Positions 43,947-53,163 of a stretch of 64,000 nt of DNA are shown here, in pieces. Every line of letters starts with the position of its first letter. Within the stretch, counting starts at the first letter, position 1. Made by a program: the position numbers and the translations under genes. This DNA comes from JBBRHQ01 sp963815645 (GTDB taxonomy: Bacteria > Actinomycetota > Thermoleophilia > Solirubrobacterales > 70-9): assembly GCA_963815645.1 (NCBI GenBank), contig CAWFHL010000007.1, positions 16,351-80,350 of the forward strand, written 5' to 3'. The notes under the pieces are model-generated. The model searched no databases. It worked only from the letters and a program-made list of their open reading frames with translations, and was not told the origin of the DNA.

Positions 43947-44680
43947 CTACACCATCCCGAGGCCGCCACTGACGCCGAGCGTCTCGCCGGTCACGAAGAG
44001 GCATCATCGGAGGAGAGGAAGGCGATCGCGGCGGCCACCTCCTCGGGGCTGCCGAGCCGCCGCATCTGGGTCAGACCGCGCATATTCTCGATGATCTTTT
44101 CGCCGATCTCCCCGAACTCCTTTGCCCCCATCAGCAGCGGCGTCTCGATCGGACCGGGCGCGATCGAATTGGCGGTGACCCCGTAGCGCCCGTTCTCGCG
44201 GGCGATCACCTTCATGAATGCGATCACCCCGCCCTTCGCCGCGGAGTAGACAGCCGAACCCTTCGATCCGACCCGGCCGGCCTCCGAGGCGGTGCTGACG
44301 ATGCGCCCGTAGCCCGCCTGCTGCATGCCGGGCAGCGCCGCGGCGGTGCAGTTGAAGACGCCACTCAGATTGACCGCGATCACCCTCGCCCACTGTTCCG
44401 GGGTCGTCTGCGGGAAAAAGCCGAACTCGTCGATGCCGGCGTTGTTGACAAGGATGTCGAGGGTCCCGCTCTCGCCGACCGCCGCCTCGGCCGCGCCCAG
44501 GTCGGTCACGTCGAGCTCGACCGCGTGGCCGGAGATTTCCGCCGCCACCCGCTCGGCTCCCCCAAGGTCGATGTCGCCGATCCAGACCTCCGCGCCCTCC
44601 CCCGCGAGGCGCGCGGCGGTGGCGGCCCCGATCCCACTGGCGCCCCCGGTAACCAGGGCCTTCCGTCCTCCGAGCCTCAT
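43947..44680 (-). CDS. Short-chain dehydrogenase/reductase, 3' frameshift
   Basis: From ATG at 44680: RKALVTGGASGIGAATAARL (TGxxxGIG), WIGDIDLGG, LDILVNNAGIDEFGFFPQTT (NNAG), STASEAGRVGSKGSAVYSAA and KGG (S...YxxxK catalytic set), then APGPIETPLL and MRRLGSPEEVAAAIAFLSSD. At about 44005 one T is missing; restored, the end is FVTGETLGVSGGLGMV with TAG 43947-43949, the normal SDR ending. About 244 residues. The substrate may be a 3-hydroxyacyl-CoA, judging from the thioesterase neighbour, but this is only inferred. Confidence 0.85.
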
Positions 44681-44747
44681 CGGCGGGCAGCATAGACTGG
44701 CCCGCCTTGAACGAGTCGAACCCCCGATCCGGGCGCGGACGGAGCCG

Positions 44748-45674
44748 GTGAGGGTCGCCCTGCTGGCGGGCGGCACCGGAGGCGCCAAGCTCGCCGCCGG
44801 CTTCGGGTCGCTGCTCGGACGTGACCTGGCGGTGATCGCCAACACCGGTGACGACATCGAGATCCTCGGAGTCCACGTTTCCCCCGACCCCGACTTGATC
44901 ACCTACTGGCTGAGCGGCGAGATCGACGAGGAGCGCGGCTGGGGACTGCGTGACGACGACTTCTCCGCTTTCGAGCGAATGGCCCAGCTCGGCGCCCCCG
45001 ACTGGTTCAGGCTCTCCGATCGCGACCTCGCCGCCTGCCTTTACCGTCGTCACTTCGTCGACGAGGGCGGGCGCCTGACCGACGCCCAGGCGCAGATCTC
45101 CCGCGGACTGGGGGTGGCCGCCCGGGTCCTGCCGATGTGCGAGCAGCCGGTGCGCACCAAGGTCCTGACCGCCGGCGGCTGGCGTGGCCTGCAGGAGTAC
45201 CTCGTGCTCGACCGGGGGGAGCCCCAAGTGGAAGCGGTCGAGCTCGACGGGATCGCCGACGCCGAGCCGACCCCCGAGGTCAGCGACGCCCTGGCGAGCG
45301 CCGAGCTGATCGTGATCGGCCCCTCGAACCCGGTGATCAGCATCGGGCCGATCCTCGCCGTCCCCGGAGTCCCAGAGGCGATCGCCGGGTCGCCCGCTCG
45401 GGTTGTCGCGGTCAGCCCCTATGTCGCCGGGGAGGTCGTGAAGGGCCCGACCGAGAGGTTCATGGCCGCGGTCGGCCGCCCCTCCACGGCCGCCGGGGTC
45501 GCCACTCTGTACGAGGGGCTGATCGACGGGATGGTGGTCGACGAGGGCGACCCGGACCCGGCGCCGCAGGAGGTGCCGACAACGGCGCTGCCGACTCTGA
45601 TGACCGGGCCGGAGGCACGGGCGGGCCTCGCCCGGGAGGTCCTCGACTTCGGCCAGGGGCTGGACCCGGCTTGA
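44748..45674 (+). CDS. cofD: 2-phospho-L-lactate/PEP transferase of F420 biosynthesis (CofD/FbiA)
   Basis: 308 residues from GTG at 44748. MRVALLAGGTGGAKLAAGFG, VIANTGDDIEILGVHVSPDP, DLITYWLSGEID, WGLRDDDFSAFERM, DWFRLSDRDLAACLYRR and IVIGPSNPVISIGPIL are the CofD signatures. It joins the activated phospho-C3 unit to FO, forming the F420-0 (or dehydro-F420-0) core. Its TGA overlaps the TTG start of cofC (TTGA), so the genes are coupled. Confidence 0.92.
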   Translation: MRVALLAGGTGGAKLAAGFGSLLGRDLAVIANTGDDIEILGVHVSPDPDLITYWLSGEIDEERGWGLRDDDFSAFERMAQLGAPDWFRLSDRDLAACLYRRHFVDEGGRLTDAQAQISRGLGVAARVLPMCEQPVRTKVLTAGGWRGLQEYLVLDRGEPQVEAVELDGIADAEPTPEVSDALASAELIVIGPSNPVISIGPILAVPGVPEAIAGSPARVVAVSPYVAGEVVKGPTERFMAAVGRPSTAAGVATLYEGLIDGMVVDEGDPDPAPQEVPTTALPTLMTGPEARAGLAREVLDFGQGLDPA

Positions 45675-46311
45675 GCGCCACGGCCATCCTTCCGGTGAAG
45701 AGGTTCGAGTCTGCCAAGGAGCGACTGCGGCCGGGCGTCGAGGAGGAGAGGCGGGCCCGTTGATCGCCGCGATGCTCGAGGACGTGCTCGAGGCGATCGC
45801 AGCCGCACGCCTGGTCGAGCGGACGATCGTCGTCAGCGGCGAGCCTGCAGCGATCACCCTCGCCGAGGCCGCCGGCGCCGAGGTGCTCGCCGATCCTTCG
45901 GACGAGGGCCACTCGGAGGCCGCCCTGCTCGGGATCGCGCGGGCGCAGGCCGGAGGCGCCTCCCGCACAGTACTTCTGCCCGGCGATTGCCCGCTGCTCG
46001 ACCCGCGCGAGCTCGACAGCCTGCTGACAGCGGTCCCCGAGACCTACGTCGCGGTGGTCCCCGATCGCCACGGCACCGGCACCAATGCCCTGGTGCTCTC
46101 GCCCCCGAATGCGATCAGCCCCGCATTCGGGCCGGGCAGCCTTGGGCGCCATGTCGAGGCCGCCCGGGACGCGGGGATCCCGTTTGCTGTCGAGGCCGTC
46201 CCCTCGCTGGCCCTCGACCTCGACACCCCGGCCGACATCATCGCCCTGGCGACCGAGATCGAGGCCGATCGGAGCCGGGCAAGGCGGACAGCCGGAGCGC
46301 TGGGGATTTGA
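45671..46311 (+). CDS. cofC: Phospholactate/PEP guanylyltransferase (CofC/FbiD), frameshifted
   Basis: TTG start in a TTGA overlap: LSATAILPVKRFESAKERLR matches the family's nucleotide-binding start (ILPVK....AKxRL). Near 45757 a one-base error separates EEERRA from LIAAMLEDVLEAIAAARLVE. The rest has VLADPSDEGHSEAALLGI, VLLPGDCPLLDPRELDSLL, VAVVPDRHGTGTNALVLSPP and FGPGSLGRHVEAA. About 212 residues when restored. It makes the GDP-activated C3 donor used by CofD. As the pathway is otherwise intact, the frameshift is probably a sequencing error. Confidence 0.88.
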
Positions 46312-47063
46312 GCGACCCAAGGGAGCTCTCGGTCCTCCCCGTCGGCGGGCTCGGCGAGATCCGCGAGGGAGCCCGGATAGGGGCCGAGATCGCCGCCCTG
46401 GCAGATCTCGACGAGGGGGACGTCGTCGTGATCTCCCAGAAAGTCGTCTCCAAGGCCGAGGGAAGGGTCCGCAGGCTGTCGAGCGTGATCCCCGGCGCCG
46501 AGGCGAGACGCTTGGCCGCGGTGCTGGGGAAGGAGCCCGCACTGGTCCAGCTGATCCTCGAACAGAGCGCCGAGGTGATCCGGGCCGAGCGCGGTGTCCT
46601 GATCACCGAAACCAACCATGGCTGGGTCTGCGCCAACGCCGGCGTGGACAGCTCCAACCTCCCAGAAAAGGACGCGGTTTCGCTGCTGCCTGAGGATGCC
46701 GACGCTTCGGCGCGGCGGATCCGGGCCGAGTTCGCCGCGGAATCCGGCCTCACGCCCGCCGTTATCGTCTCCGACAGCTTCGGCCGCGCCTGGCGGATCG
46801 GGCAATGCGAGGTGGCGATCGGGTGCGCGGGCCTGCGCCCGATCGATGACTGGAAGGGCCGCCGCGACCGTCATGGCAGGCTCCTGCAGGCGACCTCGAT
46901 CGCAATCGCCGACGAGGCCGCCGCGGCGGCCGATCTCGTCAGGGAAAAGGACAGCGGCATCCCCGCAGCGATCGTCCGCGGCCTTGCCGACCACGTGGTT
47001 GCAGACGACGGGCCGGGGGCGGCCGCGCTGCGCCGGATCCGCGACCAGGACCTCTTCCGCTAG
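46308..47063 (+). CDS. cofE: F420-0:gamma-glutamyl ligase (CofE), stand-alone
   Basis: 251 residues from TTG in a second TTGA overlap with cofC. VLPVGGLGEIREGARIGAEI, DVVVISQKVVSKAEGRVRRL, VLITETNHGWVCANAGVDSS, NLPEKDAVSLLPEDADASAR and VIVSDSFGRAWRIGQCEVAI, GCAGLRPIDDWKGRRD are the CofE motifs. It adds glutamates to F420-0. Mycobacterial FbiB has an extra C-terminal nitroreductase-like domain, absent here; another protein would have to reduce dehydro-F420 if PEP is the donor. Confidence 0.92.
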   Translation: MSDPRELSVLPVGGLGEIREGARIGAEIAALADLDEGDVVVISQKVVSKAEGRVRRLSSVIPGAEARRLAAVLGKEPALVQLILEQSAEVIRAERGVLITETNHGWVCANAGVDSSNLPEKDAVSLLPEDADASARRIRAEFAAESGLTPAVIVSDSFGRAWRIGQCEVAIGCAGLRPIDDWKGRRDRHGRLLQATSIAIADEAAAAADLVREKDSGIPAAIVRGLADHVVADDGPGAAALRRIRDQDLFR

Positions 47064-47066
47064 GCG

Positions 47067-47474
47067 CTAGTGGTGGACCTTCTCCTTGTGGGCCGGCAGG
47101 GCACCGCCCTCCTCGGTCCAGGCGGGCGGCTCGTAGGCCTGGCCCGGCGTGCCCCCCAGGCAGAGAAGGCGAGCGCCCTGCTCGCCGGTGACGAGCTTTC
47201 GCTTCTGACCTGGCCCCACCCGGGCGAAGACCCCGGGCTCGAGCACGTATGACTCCTCGCCGATCATCAGCACGGCGCTGCCGCTGAGCGCCGTATAGAC
47301 CTCCTCCTGCTCGTCGTGCAGGTGGTCGTGCTCGGGGTACATCTTGAAGTCGGGGGGCAACTCGATCACCTGCAGGCCGAAGGAGCAGACGCCGAGGCCA
47401 GCGCGGACCCGTCGCATGCCTCCGCCGAAGATCGTCTCGAAATCATCGAGCGCCTTAACCGTCACGTCAGCCAT
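47067..47474 (-). CDS. Cupin-domain protein
   Basis: 135 residues from ATG at 47474. Conserved cupin motif 1 is PEHDHLHDEQEEVYTALSGS (two His, Glu) and motif 2 LEPGVFARVGPGQKRKLV, with a C-terminal LCLGGTPGQAYEPPAW. A metal-binding small beta-barrel; reaction unknown. Its start overlaps the end of the alcohol dehydrogenase gene by 8 bases, so it is the last gene of the fbiC operon. Confidence 0.85.
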   Translation of the reverse strand: MADVTVKALDDFETIFGGGMRRVRAGLGVCSFGLQVIELPPDFKMYPEHDHLHDEQEEVYTALSGSAVLMIGEESYVLEPGVFARVGPGQKRKLVTGEQGARLLCLGGTPGQAYEPPAWTEEGGALPAHKEKVHH

Positions 47475-48474
47475 CCCACTCCCCTCTCGCCTCAATCGTC
47501 ACTACCGCTGCCCCGTGAACCCTACCTGCCCGCAGGTCTTCGAGCGCTTTCTGGGCATCGGCGAGCGGGTACGCCCGGACCCGGGTGCGGACCGGGACCC
47601 TCGGAGCCAGGCGCATGAACTCGACTCCGTCGGCGCGGGTCAGGTTTGCCACCGAGCGCACCGATCGCTCCCCCCAGAGGATCTCGTAGGGAATTGCCGG
47701 GATCTCGCTCATGTGTATTCCGGCGCAGACGACCGTCGCACCCTTGGCGCTGGCCCGCAGGGCTTCGGGGACAAGCTCTCCTGCGGGGGCGAAGATGATC
47801 GCGGCGTCCAGCGGCTCATGACCGGGCGCACCGACGGCTCCCGCCCACTCGGCACCGAGCTCACGGGCGAGAGCCTGTCCCTCGGCGTCCCCGTCCCGGG
47901 TGAAGGCGAATACCCGGCGGTTCTGGGCGACGGCGACCTGGCAGACGATGTGGGCCGAGGCGCCGAAGCCGTAGAGACCGAGCCGCCGGCCCTCGCCGGC
48001 CAGGCTCAGCGCCCGGTAGCCGATCAATCCCGCGCAGAGCAGCGGCGCGGCCTGCTCGTCGGGGAAGCCGGCTGGGATCGGGAAGCAAAAGCGCTGGTCG
48101 GCCACCGCGGCCTCGGCGAATCCGCCATCGATGTCATAGCCCGTGAACCGCGCCCTGTCGCAGAGGTTCTCGCGGGCGCTGAGGCAGTAGCGGCACTCAC
48201 CGCAGGTCCAGCCGAGCCAGGGGACGCCGACCCGCTCGCCGGGCTCGAACCGCGCCTCCCCCTCACCGACGCTCTCAACCACGCCGACGATCTGGTGCCC
48301 GAGGACCAGGGGCAGCTTGGGCTCGGTCAGCTCGCCGTCGAGGACGTGGAGGTCGGTTCGGCAGACTCCGCAGGCCCGGACGGCGAGCCGCACCTGGCCG
48401 GGCCCCGGCAGCGGCGCCGGGATCTCGGCCTCCCGCAAGGGTTCGCCCTGGCGCTCGAGCAGCATCGCCCTCAT
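47467..48474 (-). CDS. Zinc-dependent alcohol dehydrogenase (MDR family)
   Basis: 335 residues. Catalytic-zinc Cys in RACGVCRTDLHVLDGEL, His in VLGHQIVGVVESVGEG, structural-zinc loop WTCGECRYCLSARENLCDRA, then GYDIDGGFAEAAVADQRFCF, LLCAGLIGYRAL and a Rossmann segment LYGFGASAHIVCQVAVAQ. This sub-type (AdhA-like, GYDxDGG) uses NAD(P). It starts 4 bases after the stop of fbiC, making it part of that operon; whether the product interacts with F420 metabolism is not known. Confidence 0.88.
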   Translation of the reverse strand: MRAMLLERQGEPLREAEIPAPLPGPGQVRLAVRACGVCRTDLHVLDGELTEPKLPLVLGHQIVGVVESVGEGEARFEPGERVGVPWLGWTCGECRYCLSARENLCDRARFTGYDIDGGFAEAAVADQRFCFPIPAGFPDEQAAPLLCAGLIGYRALSLAGEGRRLGLYGFGASAHIVCQVAVAQNRRVFAFTRDGDAEGQALARELGAEWAGAVGAPGHEPLDAAIIFAPAGELVPEALRASAKGATVVCAGIHMSEIPAIPYEILWGERSVRSVANLTRADGVEFMRLAPRVPVRTRVRAYPLADAQKALEDLRAGRVHGAAVVTIEARGEWDG

Positions 48475-48478
48475 GCGC

Positions 48479-50746
48479 TCAGTAGGTCTCGACGATCTCG
48501 TAGAGCGTCGTCCGCTGGGCCGGGACGCGGCCGCCGGCGCGAGCGGCGGCGATCAGCTGTGACGGCTCCAGCCGGACCCCGTGATGGGAGCCGGCCATCC
48601 GCGAGATGTTCTCCTCCATCAGGGTGCCGCCGAGGTCGTTGACGCCCCAACGGAGCGACTCGGTGGCCGCCTCGAGCCCCATCTTTACCCAGCTCGCCTG
48701 CAGGTTGGCGATCGTCTTGCCGAGGCCAAGGCGGAACGCCGCGGTGTGCTTGAGGTTCTCGGCCGCGCCGATCTCCTCGATCCCGTGGGTGCGGCCGAGC
48801 ATCGTGTTGAAGGGGATAAAGCTGAGCGGGACGAACTCGGTGATCCCGCCGGTTCGCTCCTGGAGCGCCCGGACGACCCGCATGTGCCGGGCCAGCTCGC
48901 GGGGCTCCTCGATGTGGCCGAACATCACCGTGGAGGTGGAGCGAAGGCCGCTCGCGTGGGAGGCCTCGATGATCTCGACCCAGCGGTCCACCGGAAGCTT
49001 GTTCGGCGAGATTCGCTGCCGCACCCCGTCGTCGAGCACCTCGGCCGCTGTGCCGGGAGTCGAGCCGAGGCCGCATTCACCCAAGTACTCGAACACAGCC
49101 CGCGGCGACTTGCCGGAGCGCTCGCACATGTAGTGCACCTCCATCGGCGAGTAGGCATGGAGGTGGATCGAGGGCGCCACCTGCTTGGCGAGCCGCAGCC
49201 AGCGGCCGTAGTCCGCGAGGTCGTAGTCGGGGTGGATGCCGCCCTGCATGCAGATCTCGGTTGCGCCGAAATCGACCGCCTCGCGAACCCGTTCGGCGAA
49301 TTTCTCCTCATCGAGCAGGTAGGCATCGGGCGAGCGGCGTCCCTGGCCGAAGCCGCAGAAGGCGCAGCCGACAACGCAGACATTGGTGAAGTTGATATTG
49401 CGGTTGACGACGAAGGTGGCGCGCTCGCCAGCCAGCTCGGAGCGCAGATCATCGGCGGCCAGCCTCATCTCCTCGATCACCTCGGGACGGACCTCGGCGA
49501 ACAGCGCGGTCAGCTCGTCCTCGGAGAGCGGGGCGCCGTCGCGCCCCTTGGCAATCGCCGCCGGCGCGAGGCCGGGATCCACCCCGTTCTCCCGCCGCCG
49601 GCCCGATCCGCGCCGCGGGATGAAGCTCCAGTACTTCAGCTTGATCACGTCGAGGACTCCCTGCTCCATCCACTCGGTTTCCATGTACTGCGGATAGACG
49701 CAGAGCCGCTCGGTCAGGGCGAAGCCGGCGGGTGCGAGCGACTTGCGCAGCTCGTGGGGGCTCGGGAAGGCATGACCGGGGGAGATGTGGTCCCCGTTCG
49801 CGGAGAGACCCCCGAGGTCGGTGGCCCCGGCCTCGACCAGCTCGACCCACCAGTCGGAGAGGTTGGGAGGAACCTGGATGCCCACCTCCGGCATCAGCCG
49901 CCGGCACTCGGCGATAAGTCGCTTCAGCTCCTCGAGGGTTACCTCCGATGCCCAGGAGGGCCAGGAATAACTGCCCGCCGGCTGCTCCGCTCCGGAATAA
50001 CTTCCCGGCACGTCCTCCGCTTCGCGTCCGGGCGTGCCGGGGTGGCTGCCGGGATGGGGTTCACCGTCCTTCCATCTCTCTCTGGTTGCCTGATCGGCGA
50101 TATCGGCTACTTCGGCCCCGTAGTAGCGGGGGTGCGGGACGAAGTTCTGGATGATCACCTCCTGGATGTGGCCGTGGCGGTCGTGGGAGGCGGCGATCGC
50201 CTCCAGCGAGGCCACCCGCTCCTCCTCGGTCTCGCCGATCCCGACGAGGATGCCGCTGGTGAAGGGGATGCTCAGCTCCCCCGCCGCCTCGATCGTCGCC
50301 AGCCTCCTCGCAGGGCGCTTGGTCGGCGAGCCGGCGTGGACGGTCTCCATCAACCGCTCGGCGCTGGACTCGAGCATCAGCCCTTGGGAGGCGGTCACCT
50401 CCCGCAGCCGGGTGAGGTCCTCGCGGTAGAGGACCCCGAGGTTGGTGTGCGGCAGGATGCCGCGCTCGAGTGCTCGCTCGCAGGCCCAGACGACATATGA
50501 GGTGAAGTCGGCATGGCCCCACTCGACCAGCCGACCCGCGACTTCCGGGTTTACCTCGGGCCGCTCGCCGGTCAGCACGAGGAGCTCCTTGGCATTGCGT
50601 CGCCTCGCCTCCTCGAGCCGGCGCTCGACCTCGTCCGGCGGGTGGATGTGGGCTCGGTGGGTGGCGAACGCGCAGTACTTGCAGTAGCACTGGCAGGTCC
50701 GCGACAGCGACAGCGTGTAATTGCGTGAGAAGGTGACCCTACGCAC
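48479..50746 (-). CDS. fbiC: FO synthase, fused CofG-CofH (FbiC)
   Basis: 755 residues from GTG. Two radical-SAM halves: CofG-like with CQCYCKYC near residue 20 and GILVGIGETEEERVASLEAI, and CofH-like with NVCVVGCAFCGFGQGRRSPD near 470, then ATEICMQGGIHPDYDLADYG and STPGTAAEVLDDGVRQRISP. Both CxxxCxxC clusters are intact. It condenses tyrosine with a pyrimidine to form the deazaflavin FO, the first step of F420 synthesis. A linker rich in Gly/His/Pro (GEPHPGSHPGTPGREAEDVP) at ~230-260 is longer than I would expect. First gene of a minus-strand operon converging on cofD-cofC-cofE. Confidence 0.94.
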   Translation of the reverse strand: MRRVTFSRNYTLSLSRTCQCYCKYCAFATHRAHIHPPDEVERRLEEARRRNAKELLVLTGERPEVNPEVAGRLVEWGHADFTSYVVWACERALERGILPHTNLGVLYREDLTRLREVTASQGLMLESSAERLMETVHAGSPTKRPARRLATIEAAGELSIPFTSGILVGIGETEEERVASLEAIAASHDRHGHIQEVIIQNFVPHPRYYGAEVADIADQATRERWKDGEPHPGSHPGTPGREAEDVPGSYSGAEQPAGSYSWPSWASEVTLEELKRLIAECRRLMPEVGIQVPPNLSDWWVELVEAGATDLGGLSANGDHISPGHAFPSPHELRKSLAPAGFALTERLCVYPQYMETEWMEQGVLDVIKLKYWSFIPRRGSGRRRENGVDPGLAPAAIAKGRDGAPLSEDELTALFAEVRPEVIEEMRLAADDLRSELAGERATFVVNRNINFTNVCVVGCAFCGFGQGRRSPDAYLLDEEKFAERVREAVDFGATEICMQGGIHPDYDLADYGRWLRLAKQVAPSIHLHAYSPMEVHYMCERSGKSPRAVFEYLGECGLGSTPGTAAEVLDDGVRQRISPNKLPVDRWVEIIEASHASGLRSTSTVMFGHIEEPRELARHMRVVRALQERTGGITEFVPLSFIPFNTMLGRTHGIEEIGAAENLKHTAAFRLGLGKTIANLQASWVKMGLEAATESLRWGVNDLGGTLMEENISRMAGSHHGVRLEPSQLIAAARAGGRVPAQRTTLYEIVETY

Positions 50747-50793
50747 GCTTTGAAGCTACATGAGCCGGCGGGGCGGCCGGGGGGCCGGGGCCC

Positions 50794-51528
50794 CTAGGTG
50801 GCGCTCTTAACCTTCTCCGGAGGCTCGGTGGGCGCCGGACCGCCCGCTTCGATCACGAAGCGGAATACCAGTGCCGCGAGCAGCGAGCCGACGATCGGGC
50901 CGACCAGGTAGGGCCAGGTGCCGCCCCAGAAGTTGCTGACCAGGGCGGGACCGAACCAGCGCGCCGGGTTGAGCGAGCCACCGGTCATCGGACCGGCGAC
51001 CATTACCGCGAAGCCCAGGGTCGTGCCGATCGCCAGCGGGGCCCAGTCCTTTGCACTCTTCTCCGAGTACACCGCCGCCAGGATCACCAGCACCAGCACG
51101 AAGGTCCCGATCGCCTCGACGGCAGCACCTGCGACGTTGCCCGAGAGCAAGGAGCTGACCGAGGCGGCGCCGTAATGGGTGGCGCGGCCCTCGTCGAGCA
51201 GCAGGGACTTGGTGAGGAGGGCGCCGAGGACGGCCCCCGAGAGCTGGGCGAGAATGTAGACGAGCGCATCGAGCGGGTCGATGCGCCTGATCACCGCCGC
51301 CGCCAGGGTCACCGCCGGGTTGAAGTGACCCCCGCTGACGATCCCGAACATCATGATCAGCCCGAAGAGGAGGAAGCCGTGGACCAGCCCGACCACAGCG
51401 AAGTCGGACCCGAACTGGGCCTGGTTGCCGGTCGCGACGAACAGCACCACGACGCTGGTGATGAAGAAGACCAGCAGGAGAGTGCCGATCAGTTCGGCGA
51501 TGTAGGCAGCGAGTCCTCGTTCCGGCAC
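50794..51528 (-). CDS. MIP-family channel (aquaporin)
   Basis: 244 residues from GTG, six membrane segments and two half-helices with canonical NPA boxes: VSGGHFNPAVTLAAAV (~75) and TGGSLNPARWFGPALV (~190). The spacing and the arginine after the second NPA are as expected. The selectivity-filter residues cannot be decided by eye, so water or small neutral solutes are both possible. GAGGAGG lies 11 bases upstream. Confidence 0.9.
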   Translation of the reverse strand: MPERGLAAYIAELIGTLLLVFFITSVVVLFVATGNQAQFGSDFAVVGLVHGFLLFGLIMMFGIVSGGHFNPAVTLAAAVIRRIDPLDALVYILAQLSGAVLGALLTKSLLLDEGRATHYGAASVSSLLSGNVAGAAVEAIGTFVLVLVILAAVYSEKSAKDWAPLAIGTTLGFAVMVAGPMTGGSLNPARWFGPALVSNFWGGTWPYLVGPIVGSLLAALVFRFVIEAGGPAPTEPPEKVKSAT

Positions 51529-51565
51529 TTGGGAGAAACCTCCTCGTCGGTTTGCGCGCGGCAGT

Positions 51566-52648
51566 CTATCCCTGGAGGACCACGGACGCGTCCCGGGAGC
51601 GGTGCCGGTGCTTTCGGCGCTTCCGCTGCCGCTTCCTCTTTTCCCGCAGATGCTTGCGGACCATCGGCCCGATCGGCGTGCAGTGCCGGCTGCCCGCGTC
51701 GAACGACCGCCCGCCCGGTGCGAGCTTGTAGTTCCAGCGGTAGCGACCGCGCCCGAGGCGCATCTTCAGGAATCCGAAGCGCTCGTCCTGGCGGGCCCTG
51801 GAGTTGGGCGCCGGCCGCCCCAGCTTAAACAGGGAGTGGCCGCCGGTACCGACCACGAACTCGACCACGCCGTGGGCGCGGTCGAGGCGGTGGCGCGCGC
51901 CCTGCGGCGCGAATCGCTCGTAGTCGTGGTCGTGGCCGTTGAGGACCACGTCCGCCCCACCCCGGTGGAGGATGCGCCAGAAGGTGCTGACGTCCTGGTC
52001 CTCCTCGTGGAATCCGGAGGAGTAGCGGGGATGGTGATATGCGGCGAGGACGCAGCGGTTCGGGTGGCGATTGAGGTCGCGGCGCAGCCACCTCGCCTGG
52101 CGCGACCGGGGCCCGCAGCGGACCCTGGCGCAGTTCGAGTCGAGGACGATCAGGTGCCAGCGCCCCAGCTCGCGGCTGTACCAGCCCCGCCTCCGATGCC
52201 CGGCGCGGCCGGTGACGTTCCCACGCCCGTTGAAGTAGGTGAAGTAACCGCTTGCGTGGGGCGTCTCGAACTCGTGGTTGCCCGGGACCGGGATCGTCTT
52301 CTTCTTGAAACGACCCCAACTCCGACCATAGGACTGCCGGAACTTGGAAAGCGCCCCATTCGGGTACTGGAGGTCGCCGAGGGCGAGCACCGCACGATAC
52401 CGGCCCTGAAGGATCAGGCTCGAGGTCATCATCTGGCGGCAGTGGTAGCGGTTTCCGATCCCCCGGCGGTAGAACCTCCCTCCGGGGTCACAGGCGATGT
52501 CACCGGCGGCGGCGATCACCGGCACCCGCGCCCGCGCTCCCGTCGCCGACGCGGCGCTGAAGCCGATCAGCAAGAGCAGGAGACCGACCAGCAGGCGGGT
52601 GAGCGCCGGCGTGCTGGACCTGACCAACTCTTCAGCCGGCGCTTTCAA
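51566..52648 (-). CDS. Secreted calcineurin-like metallophosphoesterase (purple acid phosphatase type)
   Basis: 360 residues, TTG start. Signal segment LTRLLVGLLLLLIGFSAASA. Metal-binding blocks: AAAGDIACD, LALGDLQYPNGALSKF, VPGNHEFETPHASGYFTYFN, AAYHHPRYSSG and LNGHDHDYERFAPQ. The order GD-GD-GNHE-H-GHDH is complete. The C-terminus is strongly basic (REKRKRQRKRRKHRHRSRD). Its first bases overlap the 3' end of ppa by 17; a TTG at 52627 would avoid this. Confidence 0.87.
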   Translation of the reverse strand: MKAPAEELVRSSTPALTRLLVGLLLLLIGFSAASATGARARVPVIAAAGDIACDPGGRFYRRGIGNRYHCRQMMTSSLILQGRYRAVLALGDLQYPNGALSKFRQSYGRSWGRFKKKTIPVPGNHEFETPHASGYFTYFNGRGNVTGRAGHRRRGWYSRELGRWHLIVLDSNCARVRCGPRSRQARWLRRDLNRHPNRCVLAAYHHPRYSSGFHEEDQDVSTFWRILHRGGADVVLNGHDHDYERFAPQGARHRLDRAHGVVEFVVGTGGHSLFKLGRPAPNSRARQDERFGFLKMRLGRGRYRWNYKLAPGGRSFDAGSRHCTPIGPMVRKHLREKRKRQRKRRKHRHRSRDASVVLQG

Positions 52649-53150
52649 CCTCGTGCTGCTTCTGCAAGCGCTTGCCGTCCTCGATCACCGCCAGCGCCTC
52701 CTCCAGGGGCCGCCAGCCTTCGACCTGCACCGTCTTGCCCTCGAGCTGCTTGTAGACGGAGAAGAAGTGGGTGATCTCGCGCTGAAGCTGTCCAGGGATG
52801 TCGTCGAGCGTGCGGGCCGTGTTCCAGCCCGGATCGTGGGTCGGGACGCAGACGATCTTGTCGTCCTCGCCCTTCTCGTCGCGCATCTTGAAGACCGCGA
52901 CCGGCTTCACCGGGATCACACAGCCGGGGAAGGTCGGCTCCGAGACGCAGACGAGCGCGTCCAAGGGGTCGCTGTCGCGGCCGCGATGCCCGACCAGGTA
53001 GCCGTAATCGGTCGGGTAGACCATCGAGGAGGAGAGGAAGCGGTCGAGGATCACGGCTCCGATCCCCTCGTCGTACTCGTACTTGTTGCGGCTGCCCTTG
53101 GGGATCTCGATGAAGGCGAGCAGCTCCTCGATCAGGTGGTGGTCCGCCAT
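52632..53150 (-). CDS. ppa: Inorganic pyrophosphatase (family I)
   Basis: 172 residues from ATG at 53150. Family I motifs: FIEIPKGSRNKYEYDEGIGA, MVYPTDYGYLVGHRGRDSDP, LDALVCVSEPTFPGCVIPVK (the D-x-D-P-x-D metal block) and EDDKIVCVPTHDPGWNTART. Hydrolyses pyrophosphate to drive biosynthesis. The C-terminus continues as a short helix (VIEDGKRLQKQHEVESAG). Overlaps the downstream phosphoesterase start. Confidence 0.95.
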   Translation of the reverse strand: MADHHLIEELLAFIEIPKGSRNKYEYDEGIGAVILDRFLSSSMVYPTDYGYLVGHRGRDSDPLDALVCVSEPTFPGCVIPVKPVAVFKMRDEKGEDDKIVCVPTHDPGWNTARTLDDIPGQLQREITHFFSVYKQLEGKTVQVEGWRPLEEALAVIEDGKRLQKQHEVESAG

Positions 53151-53163
53151 CCGGCGCAAGGCT

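Noticed and set aside
44004..45968. Open frame of 654 codons on the minus strand
   Set aside because: Antisense to cofD; only its last part overlaps the SDR in another frame.
48581..50500. Open frame of 639 codons on the plus strand
   Set aside because: Antisense shadow of fbiC, which has both radical-SAM clusters on the minus strand.
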